Of a DNA stretch of 64,000 nt, positions 43,901 through 58,900 are shown in pieces. Source of the stretch: Holacanthus passer (Eukaryota; Chordata; Actinopteri; Pomacanthidae); the NCBI GenBank assembly GCA_025331565.1, contig JAFREQ010000003.1, positions 13,757,001 to 13,821,000 of the forward strand, read 5' to 3'. The position numbers and the translations under genes were made by a program. The notes beneath the pieces are model-generated. The model searched no databases, had not been told where the DNA came from, and saw only the letters and a list, made by a program, of their open reading frames with translations. The first letter of the stretch is position 1, and each line of letters starts with the position of its first letter.

Positions 43901-46900
43901 TGCAGGCTTTGTCTTCTAAGAGAAAAAACTACAGCCTGCAAACGTTTGCTCTTAAACCTTTTGCAGGTAAATTCAGAGCTGGCGCTGCTCATCAGTCTTG
44001 TGTTTCTCTTGTATTTGCACTCTTTAGGAAAAGCTGCATGCGTCTCTTTGCGGTCTGCAGGGCCCAAGCAGAAACAGAATGCTAAGAGGGTTTTGGCTCA
44101 GAAAGCAAGAAGCATTTTCTTGCTCTGTGGTGTCCTCTCCTCTCATGTATATCTCTCCTCCACCCAGCTCTTTCTCTCAGCCTCCCTCCTTGTCTTTCTC
44201 TCTGCCTGCTGGCCTGATCACTCTCTCACTCCTGTATCCCCGTGTGTGCATGTACTGTATGTCTGGATAGCTGCCTAAGCAGTGATGGAGACACCATAAC
44301 CCCCGTGGTTCTGGCTTGTTAGTGCTGTCTCTGGGCAGATCACCCTCCGATAGGCCACAGTGAGAGGCTGAAGGCGGAGGATGCCACCACTGCAGAGTGT
44401 TCATATGGCTCACAGTGATGTTTTCTGTCAACAAGGCCTGAAATAATTTGTAGATTGAGAGCAGAGGAAAAGAAGCTTTGCAGTCAGTCGAATCGTTTTA
44501 TGCAAGAATTATTTATTTATTATTATTTTCTCAATTGAATCTCCATACTCCAAACTGTTTCACTTTGAACATTTCTGTGACTCATATGTCTGTGGAGGAC
44601 TGTGAAAAATAAGTTAGTCATTTCAGCCACTGTCATAACTCGTCTTTTCGGCTCTTTGAAAGTCTGCACAAGAATTGACATTTATGATAAGAGAAGAGGC
44701 AAAAATCTCAGGTCGGTTCTGTCTCAAGGCTTTAGGCTGAGAAAGATGCCAAAAGAAATCTGCATCAGGTTGTTCACATGGTAACTCAAAATACCTAAAA
44801 AAGAAAGACTCAGTCACGACTCATCGGGTCCACGTGAAATCTGCAGCTGGAGGATTGTGTTTTAATATTTCATCCCTCTCTCTTGCACTGTTCTTGGTCG
44901 TGTTTGCACACATTCAAAGTAGCCTCTATTTGAAAAGCATGTGAATCAGATGCAATTGTCCTGGTGTGTAGGCAAGTATGTATTTCTTAATGCGTGTGTT
45001 ATTATAAGTTAATTATTCTCAAAGGTCAGCTGTCAAGTTCACAAACAGCAACACACACTTAGACTGTAACAAAGATGATTGATTTGCTGTCAGCCCATTT
45101 TGCATGATTCGAGTTAATATCATGCGACTTCTTGGTCATCAGGGACCAGTAATGAGAGTGTGAAGCTGTTGCTTGACGTTCCCTCCTTCGGAATGAATTA
45201 TGAAGCCCAGTGAAGGACCTGTGCAAAGTCACACGGGATCTCAAACCTTCTGTTCCTCATACAGCAAAGGCACCAGAATATGTTAGAGGTGAGGAGGAAC
45301 GTTTCACGAGGTGTTTAACATAGTTCTCTCACATCTGCAGTTACATTAGTGGTGAAATGTAACAGACTCTGAAGCAGCAGGACACATCTGGTGTTTTGTC
45401 TCTGAGGCGGTGAATCAACAGTGAATACAAGGATTAGCAAACGTGAATACTTATTAACATTTATTAACTTTTTAAAAAAATGTTCCCTGCACCCTGGTGT
45501 GTTTGACCCGGCCTTGATTCAGGGACAACAATCACGAAAGAAAGCAGCTGTGGTTGTAAATCAAACTCTCCTGAGTCGGGAGAAAGGATGCTTTTTTTAT
45601 GCATCAGGTTTCTCTCCCCCTCCTCCTCCTCCCCCTCCTCCTTCATCCTGTTTGCTCCTCTTCTGCATTAGCTGGGGTTCGAAGGAGGGCAGTAAACATG
45701 GATGGAGGGGATGAATCAATATCTCATGAGATGGTGTTCCCTTCTTTCGCTTGTGCTCTACACCATCCCCCTCCTCATCTCCTGTGGCACCCCCCAGATC
45801 CCCCCCACCCATCCTCCCCTATGATCCCTCCCTGGAGTGAAGTGGGAATTATGCATCGATTTCTGCTCTTCTGTGGTGAAAATGTTTCATGTCTGCGCTA
45901 CGCTAAGCAGACTATTGTGTGTGCTATAGGCTGCATTGTGGAAATCTGTGCATGTTGCTGAAACATGATGGATTCCATGCTATTTCTGCAAAGTGGAACA
46001 GCTGTGCAGAATCAGCTTTTAGAAGAAATGAAAGTGAAAAATGTCGTCTTTTATGAAGTGTAGCCATTTCTTCAATTCGTTCCTTCAGTGTAAATGACAT
46101 TTGTGTTTGGAGGAAAGAAGGTGCGCTCTGCTGCAGGTGTGGTGTTGTTGACCTCTGACCCCAGCAACAGGCTCAGGGATGCAGCTGAGCATATAGATAA
46201 GGACCTGTCTGACCTTGTGTTTGGCCTCTGGCGTTTAATGTGGGGGTGGTTGATATGTGGCTGTTTTGTCAGGACCTGAAGGGAAGGTGATTTTGTGTTT
46301 GTAGTTGAGTCACACATCAGGAGCACTTTTTCCTGCATGTGTGTATGTCTTTTGTTTTATTCTCTCCTGTGTCCGTATGTGTTGCTGGAGAGGTTGGGGA
46401 GGGGGGTGCGGATGTTGTGATTGAGACCGGAGAGGGAGGGGCGGCAGGAAAGAGTGGTGGTGAGTGTCTCTTTGTTGTTTCAGGTTTTTTTATGGTCGTG
46501 TTGACTTGATGGTGAGGAGGGGAGGAAGGGATTGGTCAGTGTGTGTAGAGTGATATAGAATCTGTCGACAAAGCTCAAAGCTTTCAATCTGAACCTTATT
46601 CCATTATTTTGTCCCTGTTTCTGAAACCTCATGATCCTTGCATGAAAGAGAACAGGACTTAATGAAGCTCTTCTATCTGCAGAGACCCTTCAGGCCTGCC
46701 CAGCCCTGCCCACATTATGTTTTTCAGAAAGCTCCTTTTTGCTGCAGTGAAATACAGTAGTTGGGAAGAGGGAAGAGGGAACAGGACTCCCCTGCCTGCA
46801 GGCTGATGTATTGATTAGTCGTCTACTTTAGCTGTGTGTGCTGCAAACTCTGAAAGCAAAGCAAAAAAAAGCAGCCCGTCCTCTCACAAGGGAAACTTTT

Positions 46901-49900
46901 GTTTTTGCAACTCAAAGGTCTTCCTTGTGTGAATAAGAAGCGTGGTTGTGGCATCTGCCTGTATTTATTGTTATTGTTCACATTTTTCAGCATTAAATCA
47001 GTGCTTTAAAGCCTCACTCACTTCAGTCATTCTGCCTTGGTTGTGTCTAGACAAAGCAATTTAGTTTCAGCCAAAGTCGTCTTTCATGCTTTTCATCTCT
47101 GCATGCCACAAAAAGAGAAGCCTCCTATCTAGATGACCAGAGGCCATTATGTCCGGCAACGACGCAGAGCGAGCGTGATCTTCTAATGTTCCTGCCTCAT
47201 CACAGTTACAGTGCACACACACACTGGCATGCATGAGTACGTGCACACCCCAAACATGCACTTCTAATGGGTGTGTGACACAGAATCGGGGTCAGGGGAT
47301 CTGTCTCTGTCACTTCTACCCTGTTAGGGGATGTATAGGATTAGGCAGGTATTAAATCATCCCCTAGTTAAACCATTTAATTTACCCTGCCCTCCATCAC
47401 AGGACAGCTGCTGTCAAGTTAGGTCATGAAAGTGAAACAGCCAAGGAGGAAGTATACATGTACATATATGTTGTTTTGGGCCTGCCTAGAACAAGATTCA
47501 GAGAAATTCGATTGGTCTATAAAATGCAAGAAAATATTTTTAAAAATGCCATCACAATAAAACAATATAAAACTGATCAGTAGCTGATCAGTAAATGTCC
47601 ACATCGGAGGGTTGGAATCAGAAAAGGTTTGGCATTAGGGATAGTATTCGTGGTCAGTCCACCAGTTTGGTTCAGACAAAAATATCTCAGCATTTCTTAT
47701 AAGGATTGCCATAACATTTCGTAGAAACATTCACACTTCCCAGAGGATGAATCTTAATGTATTTTATGATCCCCTAACTCTGTCGCCACCATGATGGATT
47801 CGCAAATCTCCATGTTTCCCTCAGGATAAATTGTAATAACTTAAGTGATTCCTTTACTTTTCTAACTTCTTGCACCAGGTGAAATATTTTAATCTGCTCA
47901 ACTACTGACATTCCCATCAGCTGTTCTTTGTGTTTAATTAGCCAACGTTAGCATGCTCACATGCCAACTTGGCGAACATGGTAAACATTATACCATTTAA
48001 ACATCAGCATATTAGCACTGTCATTGTGAGCATGTTACCTGTTACTGATATCACCATTTACCTGAATGCACCACTGTGACTTTGTACAGCCTCACAGAGC
48101 TTCCAGCTCAGTTCAGCCTTGTTCCTTGATAAATGACAGTTAATCAGTAATTCAGCAGAACAAGTGAAATCACCAAACTTTAAGTACTCAAATCCCTGAA
48201 GTCATTGCTCATATGCATTTCAAAAAATGTGAAGAAAATCTTAAGAGGTTTAATTCTGGCTAGAGAAAAAGTATATGGACCAAAAATGTGAGGGGAGAGA
48301 GCATAGTAAAGACGTTCATGTGCCTTATGAAATGCTACTCACTGATGTTTGTTTATTTGTTTGTTTGTATAGGGACAAGTATGTAGCATGAAACAATGCC
48401 ACAAGCTAGATGGCCTTTTAAAATCCATAGAACTCAAAACCAAATACACGAGAGACAGAACAAAACACAAACTCAACAATCAATACCAACATTAAAAACA
48501 GAACTCAGATCCCAACAGGAAAATGCAGACAGAACAGTACAAGACACAAACTGTAATACAATGAAGCATAACATAAAACAAGAAGTACCACGTCATTCAT
48601 GACTACATGAATGATCCCTTTTCAAAAACGTATCGTCTGATTTTGTAGGCATTTATGGGCTAGTTAATGATGAGCAAATTCAACAAAATGACAAAAACTT
48701 TACATTTGTAATTTCTTCAGAACGTGGCAATGATGTGACCTCATTAGCTTCTTAACCAAAATTTTAATTGCTTGATTGTGTATCATCATAAGAGGCTTGG
48801 TTGTTGTAGATATGTGACCAAGAGGTTACACAATAACTGAAATGTGAAAAGATCATAAAGCGCATGAAAGTATTTGCAGTATGAAATGGTAGATTTCTAA
48901 ATGTAGGTCTAAATGTATGTAAGATGCCTTTGCAGCCCAGCTCGTCATTTTAATGTGCTTCTCAAATTTTAGGTGGGAATCAAATATAAGGTGGAGATAT
49001 TTTACCTCTGAAACCTGTTCAATGCATTGCCCAGTCCTTTTTTTAGATTGAACACATTAGCTTCTATTGAGGTCTGAGTCTTGGAAGAAAAGCAGACTGA
49101 CGCCTTATTAGCAGCCTGTACAGTAGCAGGATGCCGACAGGCCTGCAGGCTCGGCATGGACGCTCTCCTGTGGCTGCACAAAAACACTGAGTCACCCAGA
49201 GGCCCCCGTGTGTCAATACCATGAGGGTCACTGTGTGCAGGCCGGCCTTTCCATTGTGCTCGCCTGGCTTGGCTGAGTCCTCTTTATCAGCAGAGACCCA
49301 CTACAGAGAGAGGAGACAATGTTATCAGTTGAATCTGAATCTGTCTCTGGCTGTCTCTGGGTGCGTCTGCTGGCATCGGCACAGAATACCAATCAGCCTG
49401 CGAGCTTTCAAACACCTCCATCTTTTTATTTCTCAGTGCCATCCTCCTTACTCTCAGCGCACTCGTCCAAGCTCACTTCCCACTGTCATGATTATTTTTC
49501 CTTTTTCCAGAGGTCCCTAGTCCCATGGAGGACCACTTAGTCAAACAAAGGGACGAGGGGCTGTAGGACGGAGGGAGGGAGGTGTGCGGCAAAGAGGAGA
49601 CAGAGTGGGTGCGTCCCCACACTCCTCACATTAGTGCTCTAATTCTTCTTCACCCCGGGCAAGTCTCTGAACACTCGAATGACTGAAGAGACTCAGTGCT
49701 TAGTTAAGGATCGTAATGGAAGTGGTCTGTTGTCATTTAGGAGGATTATGATGGAGGGAAAAACCACTTAAAGGATTCTGGACAAGGATGGCAAAAAATC
49801 TTTGAGTGGAAATATTTGACCTTTGAGAAATTAGGAAAGAAAGGAACAGAATAGGATTTAAGAACAGAGGAAGGTAGTAAAATAGTCCAATAGGCCATTT

Positions 49901-52900
49901 GTACTGTTATGTCAGACCTGAGGGATCACGATCAGTGACACCTTTCATTTAGTCTTGTTTGTTTTGTTAGTTCATAAATCTGTGAGCCTCAGTGAATCTG
50001 TTTGTCAGGCTGCACCCTGAGGGAGAGGATATGTCTGGGACACAGCTTTACCTTATCGCAGCGGCACATTTACTCACATAGTTACACACCTTCACACACT
50101 AAAACATCCAATCTGGGCTGCAGTGGCTTTAAATTGTTTTTTGGCTGCAGCACACCTGCCCTGAGCTCGAGGTAACACCAGGGACATATTGACATCAAAC
50201 GATAAAGGACATGTGAGTGTGAAGAGGCTGATGCACATCTGATGTCAGATTTATCGCAGTCAGGCTGAACTTTGGTAGCTGATTTTCTTTTTCAGCTCAT
50301 GCAAAAACAACAGTTTGATTATTCCTTCTAGACCTGAAACAGTTAAGCAAATTAATTAGCAACAATTTTGATGTGATTGCTTCAGTAATTTTTAAAGCAA
50401 AATACCAAAAAAAAACCCAGTTGTTTCAGCTCCTCAAATATGAATATTTGCTGTTTTTCTTTGTCTTCCATGGTAGTAAACTGAATATATTTGGGTTTTG
50501 AAATCTTGGTAGAACATTTAAATATGTCAACATCAGTTTTAGGAACCTGCGATTGGCAGTTTATTGACTAAACAGCTAATCACTAATGAAGTCAGAACAC
50601 ATTAGGGAATTCACATTGTTTGTTTGCTGTCTTTAGTGTTGAAACTATGAAGTCAACTACTTGATTATTCAAACGATAGAAAAGAATGAAGAGTTAATCA
50701 TTTATTTATCAGATTTGTTCCAAATGTTCTGAAGTGATGACTTGTTTTCACAGATATATTTAATTTTTAACTGCACTTTCTATCTGTCTTTTTGCTTCTT
50801 TTCTTCCGTCTGTCTGTGTCAGGACACTCAGTGTATTTTTTATTTTCCCTTCCAGCCTGTCGGCTCTTGCTCTCTCTACAAATGAACGACAGGAGTCGGA
50901 CATGAATACCAGTGAAGTGCACGCAGGAGCGTCCCTGTAGCCATGTGTATTTTTTGATATGTATTTGTGTGCTGGGACGGCATAAAGGGTAGGACATGTG
51001 TTTTTGTGGTTGACTTGCTCATGATGTCCTGCAGGGCACATTACCAAGCAGAGAGAACGCTACATATGACACAGTTACAGCTGGTACAGTTTGTCCAGTG
51101 TGTCGGTGCTCTAATGTTTTTTTCCCCGTCTGCTCAGGCTGATCAGTGCAAATCCTGTCAGCCTCTTTATATTCTCCTTCTATGACTATTCTATCCATTG
51201 TGCAAGATATAATGGCTTATTGTGGAGCAGTTAATGGTCCACAGTTTAATTTCACACTGGGTCACTGTGCGGAATTTGTCATGTTATGGACAGATTTAGG
51301 AGGAGTGGATAATGTAAGGATGGATTTGAGGAGAAAAGAATAGGAAATAAAGACTAATTTGGGAAACAAATCTTACGCCCAGCTGCCTCTCTGTCCACCA
51401 AGTCAACGTCCATTCAGCCACGCGCAGACTGAGCACACTTAAGTGATAGGCATTCTGGGAAATAATCCAAGGGTCTTTCTTATCACGAGCAGACTTGAGC
51501 CAAATTGAATCACTTTAACGAGCCACGTCTCTTTAGCTGAACTCCTGTCCCCTGGCAGTCCTTTCACCGTGGACTGTACACGTTGTGTTGGTGAGAAAGC
51601 GACAGATGTGATGCTATTGTGGGTTTGTTGTAACTGGCTGGGATTTTCCACCATAAAGCACATTAAGGCATTTTTCAGCTGTTTCCCTGCATTAGAGTTT
51701 TTTTTCCTGGAGTGTCGGTATAATAGCATATTGTTATCACAGGAATAACAGGCTTCACTGAGCTAAATAGCATTTCAGTGAGGTGGCTCACAAAGCAGGC
51801 CAATGCACATACACCCTCCTTACTATCTATAAAATATTCATATCACACCCGCTCATTGTTTGTGTAGACAGTAATTCATTAAATAGAAGAGCTTTAAATG
51901 GTGCAGTAGAGCTTGCCCGAGCACTTAGTATTATAATGATTAACTATAAACCTCCTTCACTCCTAGTGGCCTAAAGCACAAGAACACAAACAAAACAATT
52001 TAAAACTTTATTTAAGTAATTATCTAGTGATCATTGTGTAATTTCAACAAAGGACAAATAATAAACAGATTTGTTTGTGATAAAGTAATAACTCTAATCT
52101 TCTGCTTTATTTGGTAATTGTGTTCGTGCGACTGACCTCCATTCTTGCTGGGCTGTGATTATCCGGCTTCCTCTCGCTCGTGAAAATGTGCTTGTGTGTT
52201 TTTATAGATGACAGATCTCTTGACTTGGCACTTTTCCCTGTGGCTGAGAAGCACATGGGGACGTTTCTGTGTCCTTGTTAAAGGGCAAAATATGCCAGGG
52301 CCGCCTTTCCCGCAAACCTGCTTCAGTGGCTCATCGTGGATATGACTTTCAGTATGAAATAGATTCTTTAGGATGCTATTAAACTGAAAAGGAATTGTAT
52401 GTATTAGACTTTATTTAACCTCACTCTGACCGGGTGTTAGAGTAAAACTTTGATGCCTACTCAGCCTGTGCAAACAGCTGTTTAATGTCCAATGTGGCAC
52501 TGAAGGGAGCTTTCCAAACCTGATGATGTCATTGTGATGTCATCAGGGTTACTTCAGCTTTGGCTTGAGACTTAAAGATTTTAACAGGAAGCCTGCATTA
52601 CAAAGAGGAGGTGTTCCTAGAATGTTCCTGCATTTCCCATAATGCAACTCAGTAGTGTGTTTTTGGAGTTTGAGGATATGCTTTCAGGAGATCATTCTTA
52701 CTTCTGACTATTTCACAATCTTGTCAGTCCCCCAACTCCATTGACAATACTGAATATTCAGAGCACCTGCACCAGTATTGAATTTCTAGATTACCTACAG
52801 TGAATATTTCTACTGTTTAGAGACATGGACATAACTAGAGTTTGCAAAATTATATAAAGTTTATTCACTCACTGACCTGGTGAAACTGCATCATCAACTT

Positions 52901-55900
52901 CATTGGTAATTAAAAATGACAGAGACACTCAGCAGTTTGTGAAGTGGAAACTTCCTTCTTCCCGTTCTGCTGTGCTGTTTATACATATTTGTCAGAAGGA
53001 GAGAGCGAGTCAGGAATAAATCTTTGTGTGTTTGTGTCTTCCTCAGGCTGATGTGTGTCTTCTTGTTGTGACTGGAGGTTTGACACGTCGCACGCTGCTT
53101 CTTCCATTCACAATGCTCTCGATGTTTCGTTCCCACTGTTTTTAATGGATTATTTGGCTGGGTCTCAAGCACCCGTTGTAGTAGCGTGACGTGCTTCACA
53201 GCTGATCATCCAGATGAAGCGAGTGACCTAAATATGAACAAATGAACTCACACAAGCAGGTACACATGTTGCAACAACCAATCTCTCTCTCTCTCTCTCT
53301 ATCATACACACACACACACACGTCTCTTCGTGGCAGCTGACAGCTGTGTGTTTCCTCAGCGGCAGTCCTGCATGTCTCTCTCCATGGTACTGAAATCCCT
53401 GATGTGGTTGGCCGGGTCGACCATCTGGACAGGACACAAAAGTGTGTGTCTCTTTCTCTGTGTGTCTATGTGTGTGTGTGATTCATAAGAATTTTCCTTC
53501 TTATGAGTTGACTAATACTCTGATCTCTGCTTCCCCATAACTTATCAAAATATTGGAGTAGCAGACAGAGATTAGAGCTCGGCAAGCTGTCTGGTTGATA
53601 TTTAAATCGTTCTCGTGATCCAAATTTAAGTCTCTCAAATTGAGCTATAAAGGTTTCTCATCTTGTACTGTCGTAAAATATTAACAGGTTAGTATAAGTA
53701 ATTGATTTTAATCTGTCTTTAATTCACATCTATCATGGTACAATTTAAATCCTCAATCATATTTAGATTCAGTGATTAACAATCAATGAAGGATAGTGCC
53801 ATCATTGTTAATATACTAGGCAATCCAGATGATCTAATTAAAAAGCCACGTTAATTAGAATCCAAACACACAAGGACACGTGTATAGATCACTAAAAGAT
53901 GTTATTGCCTGTGTCCATATTTCTGCTCTGTTTGGATTTAAACTTCAGCTTCAAACACGTAGCATTTAGCTCTAATCTTTACTCTGTGACCTTTAAAATT
54001 TAATCAAGTCTAGATCTCTCCCTAGCTTTACATTAGTATCTATAAATAGACTTGTTTTTACAGTGCATGCTGGTTAGACCCGGTGTGTCCCCATAATCAT
54101 GAACGTTTGGTGTGAGATTAATTGCTGTTGTAGAAATAGTTCACTCTTCTTCTCCCTCCTGGGTGTAAAAATAGACTCTTGCTGTATATACATGCACATA
54201 TAAGATCACGCACCCACAGGTCCTCCCCTGACTCCTCATTAGGAGCTGCAGCAGGCTGGGGAGGGAGTTCAGGGTTGCGCACGCTCCTCCTCTCACACTG
54301 GTGCAGAGGTGGGTTTGTTCCCTCTGTCTGCTCCTTTTTTCCATGGCCCCGGGGATGAATATCTGTAGAAGGGGACTCTATTGTCTGGACTTCATCCACT
54401 GAGGCGCAGAAGGCCGAGGAGCCTCAAGGTTGAATGCATTACGGGGGTTTTCAGCACACAAAACTGAGCGTGCTGTCAGTGACTCCATGTTAAAGGAGCA
54501 GTGTGTAGGATTTAGTGGTATCTAGTGGTGAGGTTGCAGATTGCAACCAACTGAATGCCCCTCCCTTTCTAAGCATGCAGGAGAACCTACGGTAGCAGAG
54601 ACGCTTTTATCCAAAGCGACATACATTCACATGCCAATGGAACAGCCATTGGGGGCAATTTGGGGTTCAGTATCTTGCCCAGGGACACTTCGGCACATAG
54701 ACTGCAGGGATCGAACCACCAACCTTCTGACTGGTGGACAACCGCCACCACCATCTACCTCCTTAGCTACAGCCGCAACCTTATTATTACCTTCAGGTAA
54801 CGTTTGTCCATTCTGAGCTATTCATGGTGAGCTCTGTGGAAAAGGACATGCTCTGTAGAAGAGCTCGTTCTAATTTAATGAAACACAATAATTCTTATTT
54901 TCAGGTCATTATACACTAATAAAAACACAATATATACAACAGAGTCAATGGATCTTTGATATCATCCTGAGGAAATGGCATTAAACTTTAATGTTCCACA
55001 CTGTTCTTCACATGTTAGCTGGTTTGAATAACTGTGTTGTGTTTGCCAATTAGGACACAGATACAGGGCCAATGCAAATCCATCACTATAATGATACCGC
55101 ATGCAGCATTGTTGTGTGACGTTCATGTAATTATCCTGAAAAATACCGAGCCGTCACAGCGTTATTTTTAGCCAAGCAGAAGCCATGGCTCAGCAGCATC
55201 AGGAGGGCCAAAGCATACTGCGCTCCTTTATGTGTAAACACTCAGCCATCAATGTCACTCACTGTGATTCCCTTTAAGAGGAGCAGGAGGCAGATGGAGC
55301 GGGCAGACTTCGAGGAGCACGGCTCACCTCGCGAAGGAGGGTCGTTCCAAAACCATCTGCCTCTCGTTACGCGTCCGAGACCCACCGATTCTCCGTGGAT
55401 GAGTTGCTGCTGAATCACTGGCTCTAACTGGGACAGTCCTCCCGTCTGTGTGTCTGTGTGATTCATGTCTACATGCTGAATGAAATGTGTTTGAAGAGTA
55501 TCGAGTGTTGGCTTTAAGTGCTTGGATTCTTCTGTGCTTATTCATTGATCAAATGTTTCCTGATCTAAGTCATATTCAGGTTTTTTAAATTCTGTTTTGT
55601 ATTTAGGGAAAGTTTTTGTACAACTGTTTTGTTGAAACTACAGTACAGCATTACATGAAATGCACTTATTCACTTTCTTGTCAAGAATTAGATGAGAGGA
55701 TCAGTACTCTCATATCTGTCAATGTAAGGTTGCAGTCAACAGCCAGTTAGTTTACCTTAAACAGGAAACTGGGAAACAGCCAGCCTGTCTCATTAATTAA
55801 CACTTTATCACATTTGTTTAATCTGTACAAAATCAAATGTGTTCTGCATGGTTTCACACGGCTTTATTTCCTGGGGTCAGTCCATTCACTTGAGAAATAA

Positions 55901-58900
55901 TCCTGCACATGTAACAATTATGCATTTGGAAGTCTGGCATATTTTGCTAAATTTTGTTTTCATGTTCGTCAAACTCATGTAGTGAAAAAAACTATATTTT
56001 TAGCATGAGTACCAAAATGTTCAAATAATACCCAGCCCTTTCTATTTTGAATTTGCATTTTACTTCTAGTCAACCCTGTTCACACACTTTGCTCTTCGGA
56101 TAAAACTCTGCTCTCTCCCTCGACTTCATGATACCAGAGGTCCAGCAGCAGGACTCCGTGGGTCCAGATTTTGTGCACCTCGTCCTCCTGCGGGGGCCCA
56201 GCTGTTGCCGTGAGGCCTCCTCGGACGTCGACTCAGCCTCTTGTCTGAAGCGGGAGCGCGAGCTCATTCAGTCCCACTGTGCTTAGAATTAATCAGTTGT
56301 TTTGTTCCTGAGGCCCTCCTTGGTTTTAATCATTCACTACAATTGCACTGTGCCTCCCCGGAGAGCGAGAGAGGGCGAGTGAATAAGAGAGTGTGAACAT
56401 AAAAGAGATGTGGTGAGAGACTTAGAGGGAGAATGAGGGAGAATTATACAGTACAGTACAGTATTTTTTTTTTTTTTGCACAAGTGTTTTCCAGTCATTA
56501 TGAAGCAAGTCCTTGAGGACAGTGTTTGCGGGTTGAATGGCTAAATGTTCTGTGTGTTTACAGCAGGACTGATTATTACTGGCTCTTATTCACATGCTAA
56601 CTGGTATATTTGTTATTCACATGCAAACAAAAGGGTCTATTGAATTACAATAAATCTGTCTACCAAGGCCTTTTTGAATGAATAGTGCTTTATTTACCTG
56701 ATTTACATCATGTAGATGAAATGTGAGTTTATACTGACAGAAAGTGTCATTTTAATTCATTTGAGCTGTTTGACTGGGTCTATTGTTTAAGCAGCATTTA
56801 CTGTTGCTCTGCCGGTGACAAGTGTTCAAACAGCAGGTCACATGTGACAGAGGAGGTGGTCAATAGAGCTAATTAGGTGACATTCAGGTCTCTCTGCCAG
56901 CAAATTAACCTCACATGCAGCTACGCACCAATTTATTCATTATTGAACTCATAACTCATAGTTCAGTAATCAGTCATTTTTTTCATAGGTAATAAGATAA
57001 GATAAGATAAGATATTCCTTTATTAGTCCAACAACAGGAAAATTTGCAATGTTACAGCAGCAAAGATAGATAGATAAATAGTAGGTACATTTACAAGTAT
57101 AAAAAAAGTGTTAGCAATTCAACTCGAATAACTAGAATAAAAAGTATCAACAATTTAACTAGAGTAGAAATATTAACACTTTACTATAACAAAAGTAATG
57201 ACAATTTAACTATAGAAATATACAAGTATTAACAGTGCAAAAACCAGGCTAGACAGTATTAATAAATTAAGAATATGAAACACTATATATACTATAGGCA
57301 GGATGAAAGGGATGAACTGAGATTAAATGAAATGCAATGCAGTGAAATGAAACTATTGCACAGAATGAAGTATTGCAAATAATCAGATATTGCACGGATA
57401 TAAGAATATTGCCCAGAAATGAAATAATGCACAGTAATGATTTAGTACAGCTGCCATTGTTAAAACTGTAATACACATTATCACATTTGTTTAATCTTTA
57501 CAATAAACAAAGTGTAAAAAAAACAAGTTGTGGATTTACAGAGGATCATGGCGGCTAAACATCCACAAGACAGCCCCTCCTCTCTGTGCCAGGGCTCTAT
57601 ATATTCCAACATCTGCACTAAAGTAGATTTCTGACTGTAATAAATTGCCCCTGTTTAACAATAGGACCTCAGCGTACCGCAGGCTGCCCACTTAACCTGT
57701 TAGCTCATGAATCCGAAATAAATAGAAAACTGAAAAATGACCAGGAAGAAAAGACAGTTGCACGCTGGAGCTCATCTTCTCCAAATAACGGATGCCCGCG
57801 CCTTATAAATGATTCATCTCGGGTAGAGAAAATGTTGTTATTATGTCGAGGAGGGATTGGGAAGACTCTTTGTGAATTATTAATGCTCTTGTCCAAAATA
57901 TATTACTCCCTTATGATTCAGGCTGCACCGGTCGGGTAACTCTGTCCAGGAACTGCGTCCTGAAGACTGAAATAACTACTCATGCTGTATTGTTTACAGT
58001 TTCGTGTGGCCATTGTAAGCCATAAAATATTTTTCAGAGGAAGAGGTATTGATCCATTGTCTCTCACAGAGGCCATCGGGGCAACACAGCCATATTTCTG
58101 GCTGGTCTGCGGAGAAAGTGAAAGATGGTTCATAGTATTTATCGAACCACTAAGGCAGCTGCTGCATGTGTGTCGAGGAGGGTGCAGTTACAAGTGATGA
58201 AATTCTGTCTGCTCTCAGGCAACCTCGTCAGGGGAATAGAGCAGGATTGCATGCTCATACAATATATATGATATGTTGTTCCCTTAACCTTGGACAAAGT
58301 AACCGTATAATTTTCACTTTGGCAAATGAGCTTTTGTGCATTTGTTGCAGCACTCGTTTGGCACAGTAGGTCTAGCATGGTAGGCCTGTATCGCTGTTGA
58401 TGCCTGCTTTGATTTTCTCAATCAGGCCTCGGCTCCTTTATTATGACACGTCAGCTCTCAGTACCGTGAAAACCTGTGTCATGAAAATGGGAACAGTGTG
58501 TCTATTGATCACAGTGAAACATCATCCCACGTAGACAGAAAGCAGGTACCCTTAAGGGACAAGTCCTGCTGTCAGTGCTGTCGCTGGTCAAAAGTACAGC
58601 CTCGTTGCCATAACTGTGAAAGATGTGCTTGATGTACGCCACACACCAGCGGCTGCAAATCCGTCACATGGATCAGGATGTTAATGTTATATGACAGGAT
58701 TTGTATCGGTGTCACTTCAATTTTGACTTTGCAAAAGATGGCTGTTGGTTCCTATATTCATGTTTTATTATTATTATTATTATTATTGCATTGCTTTTCC
58801 TCTGACCGTCCTCTTGTCCTTCCTCCCCAGGCGTTCGGCCAGGCTTACACCAACCAGCGTAAGGTGGCAGAGGATGGGGAGACTAACGAGGAGACGCTGC

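Larger units (their letters stand above)
40549..58830. other. bicd1 intron 1 (18.3 kb)
   Basis: This long intron contains no second gene that I can recognise on either strand. It holds repeats (listed separately) and several repeat-poor, moderately GC-rich stretches near 44.0-44.4, 45.6-45.9, 49.0-49.6, 52.1-52.3, 55.2-55.5 and 57.6-58.2 kb. These could be regulatory elements or an alternative first exon, but I cannot show conservation from one sequence. Confidence 0.5.
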
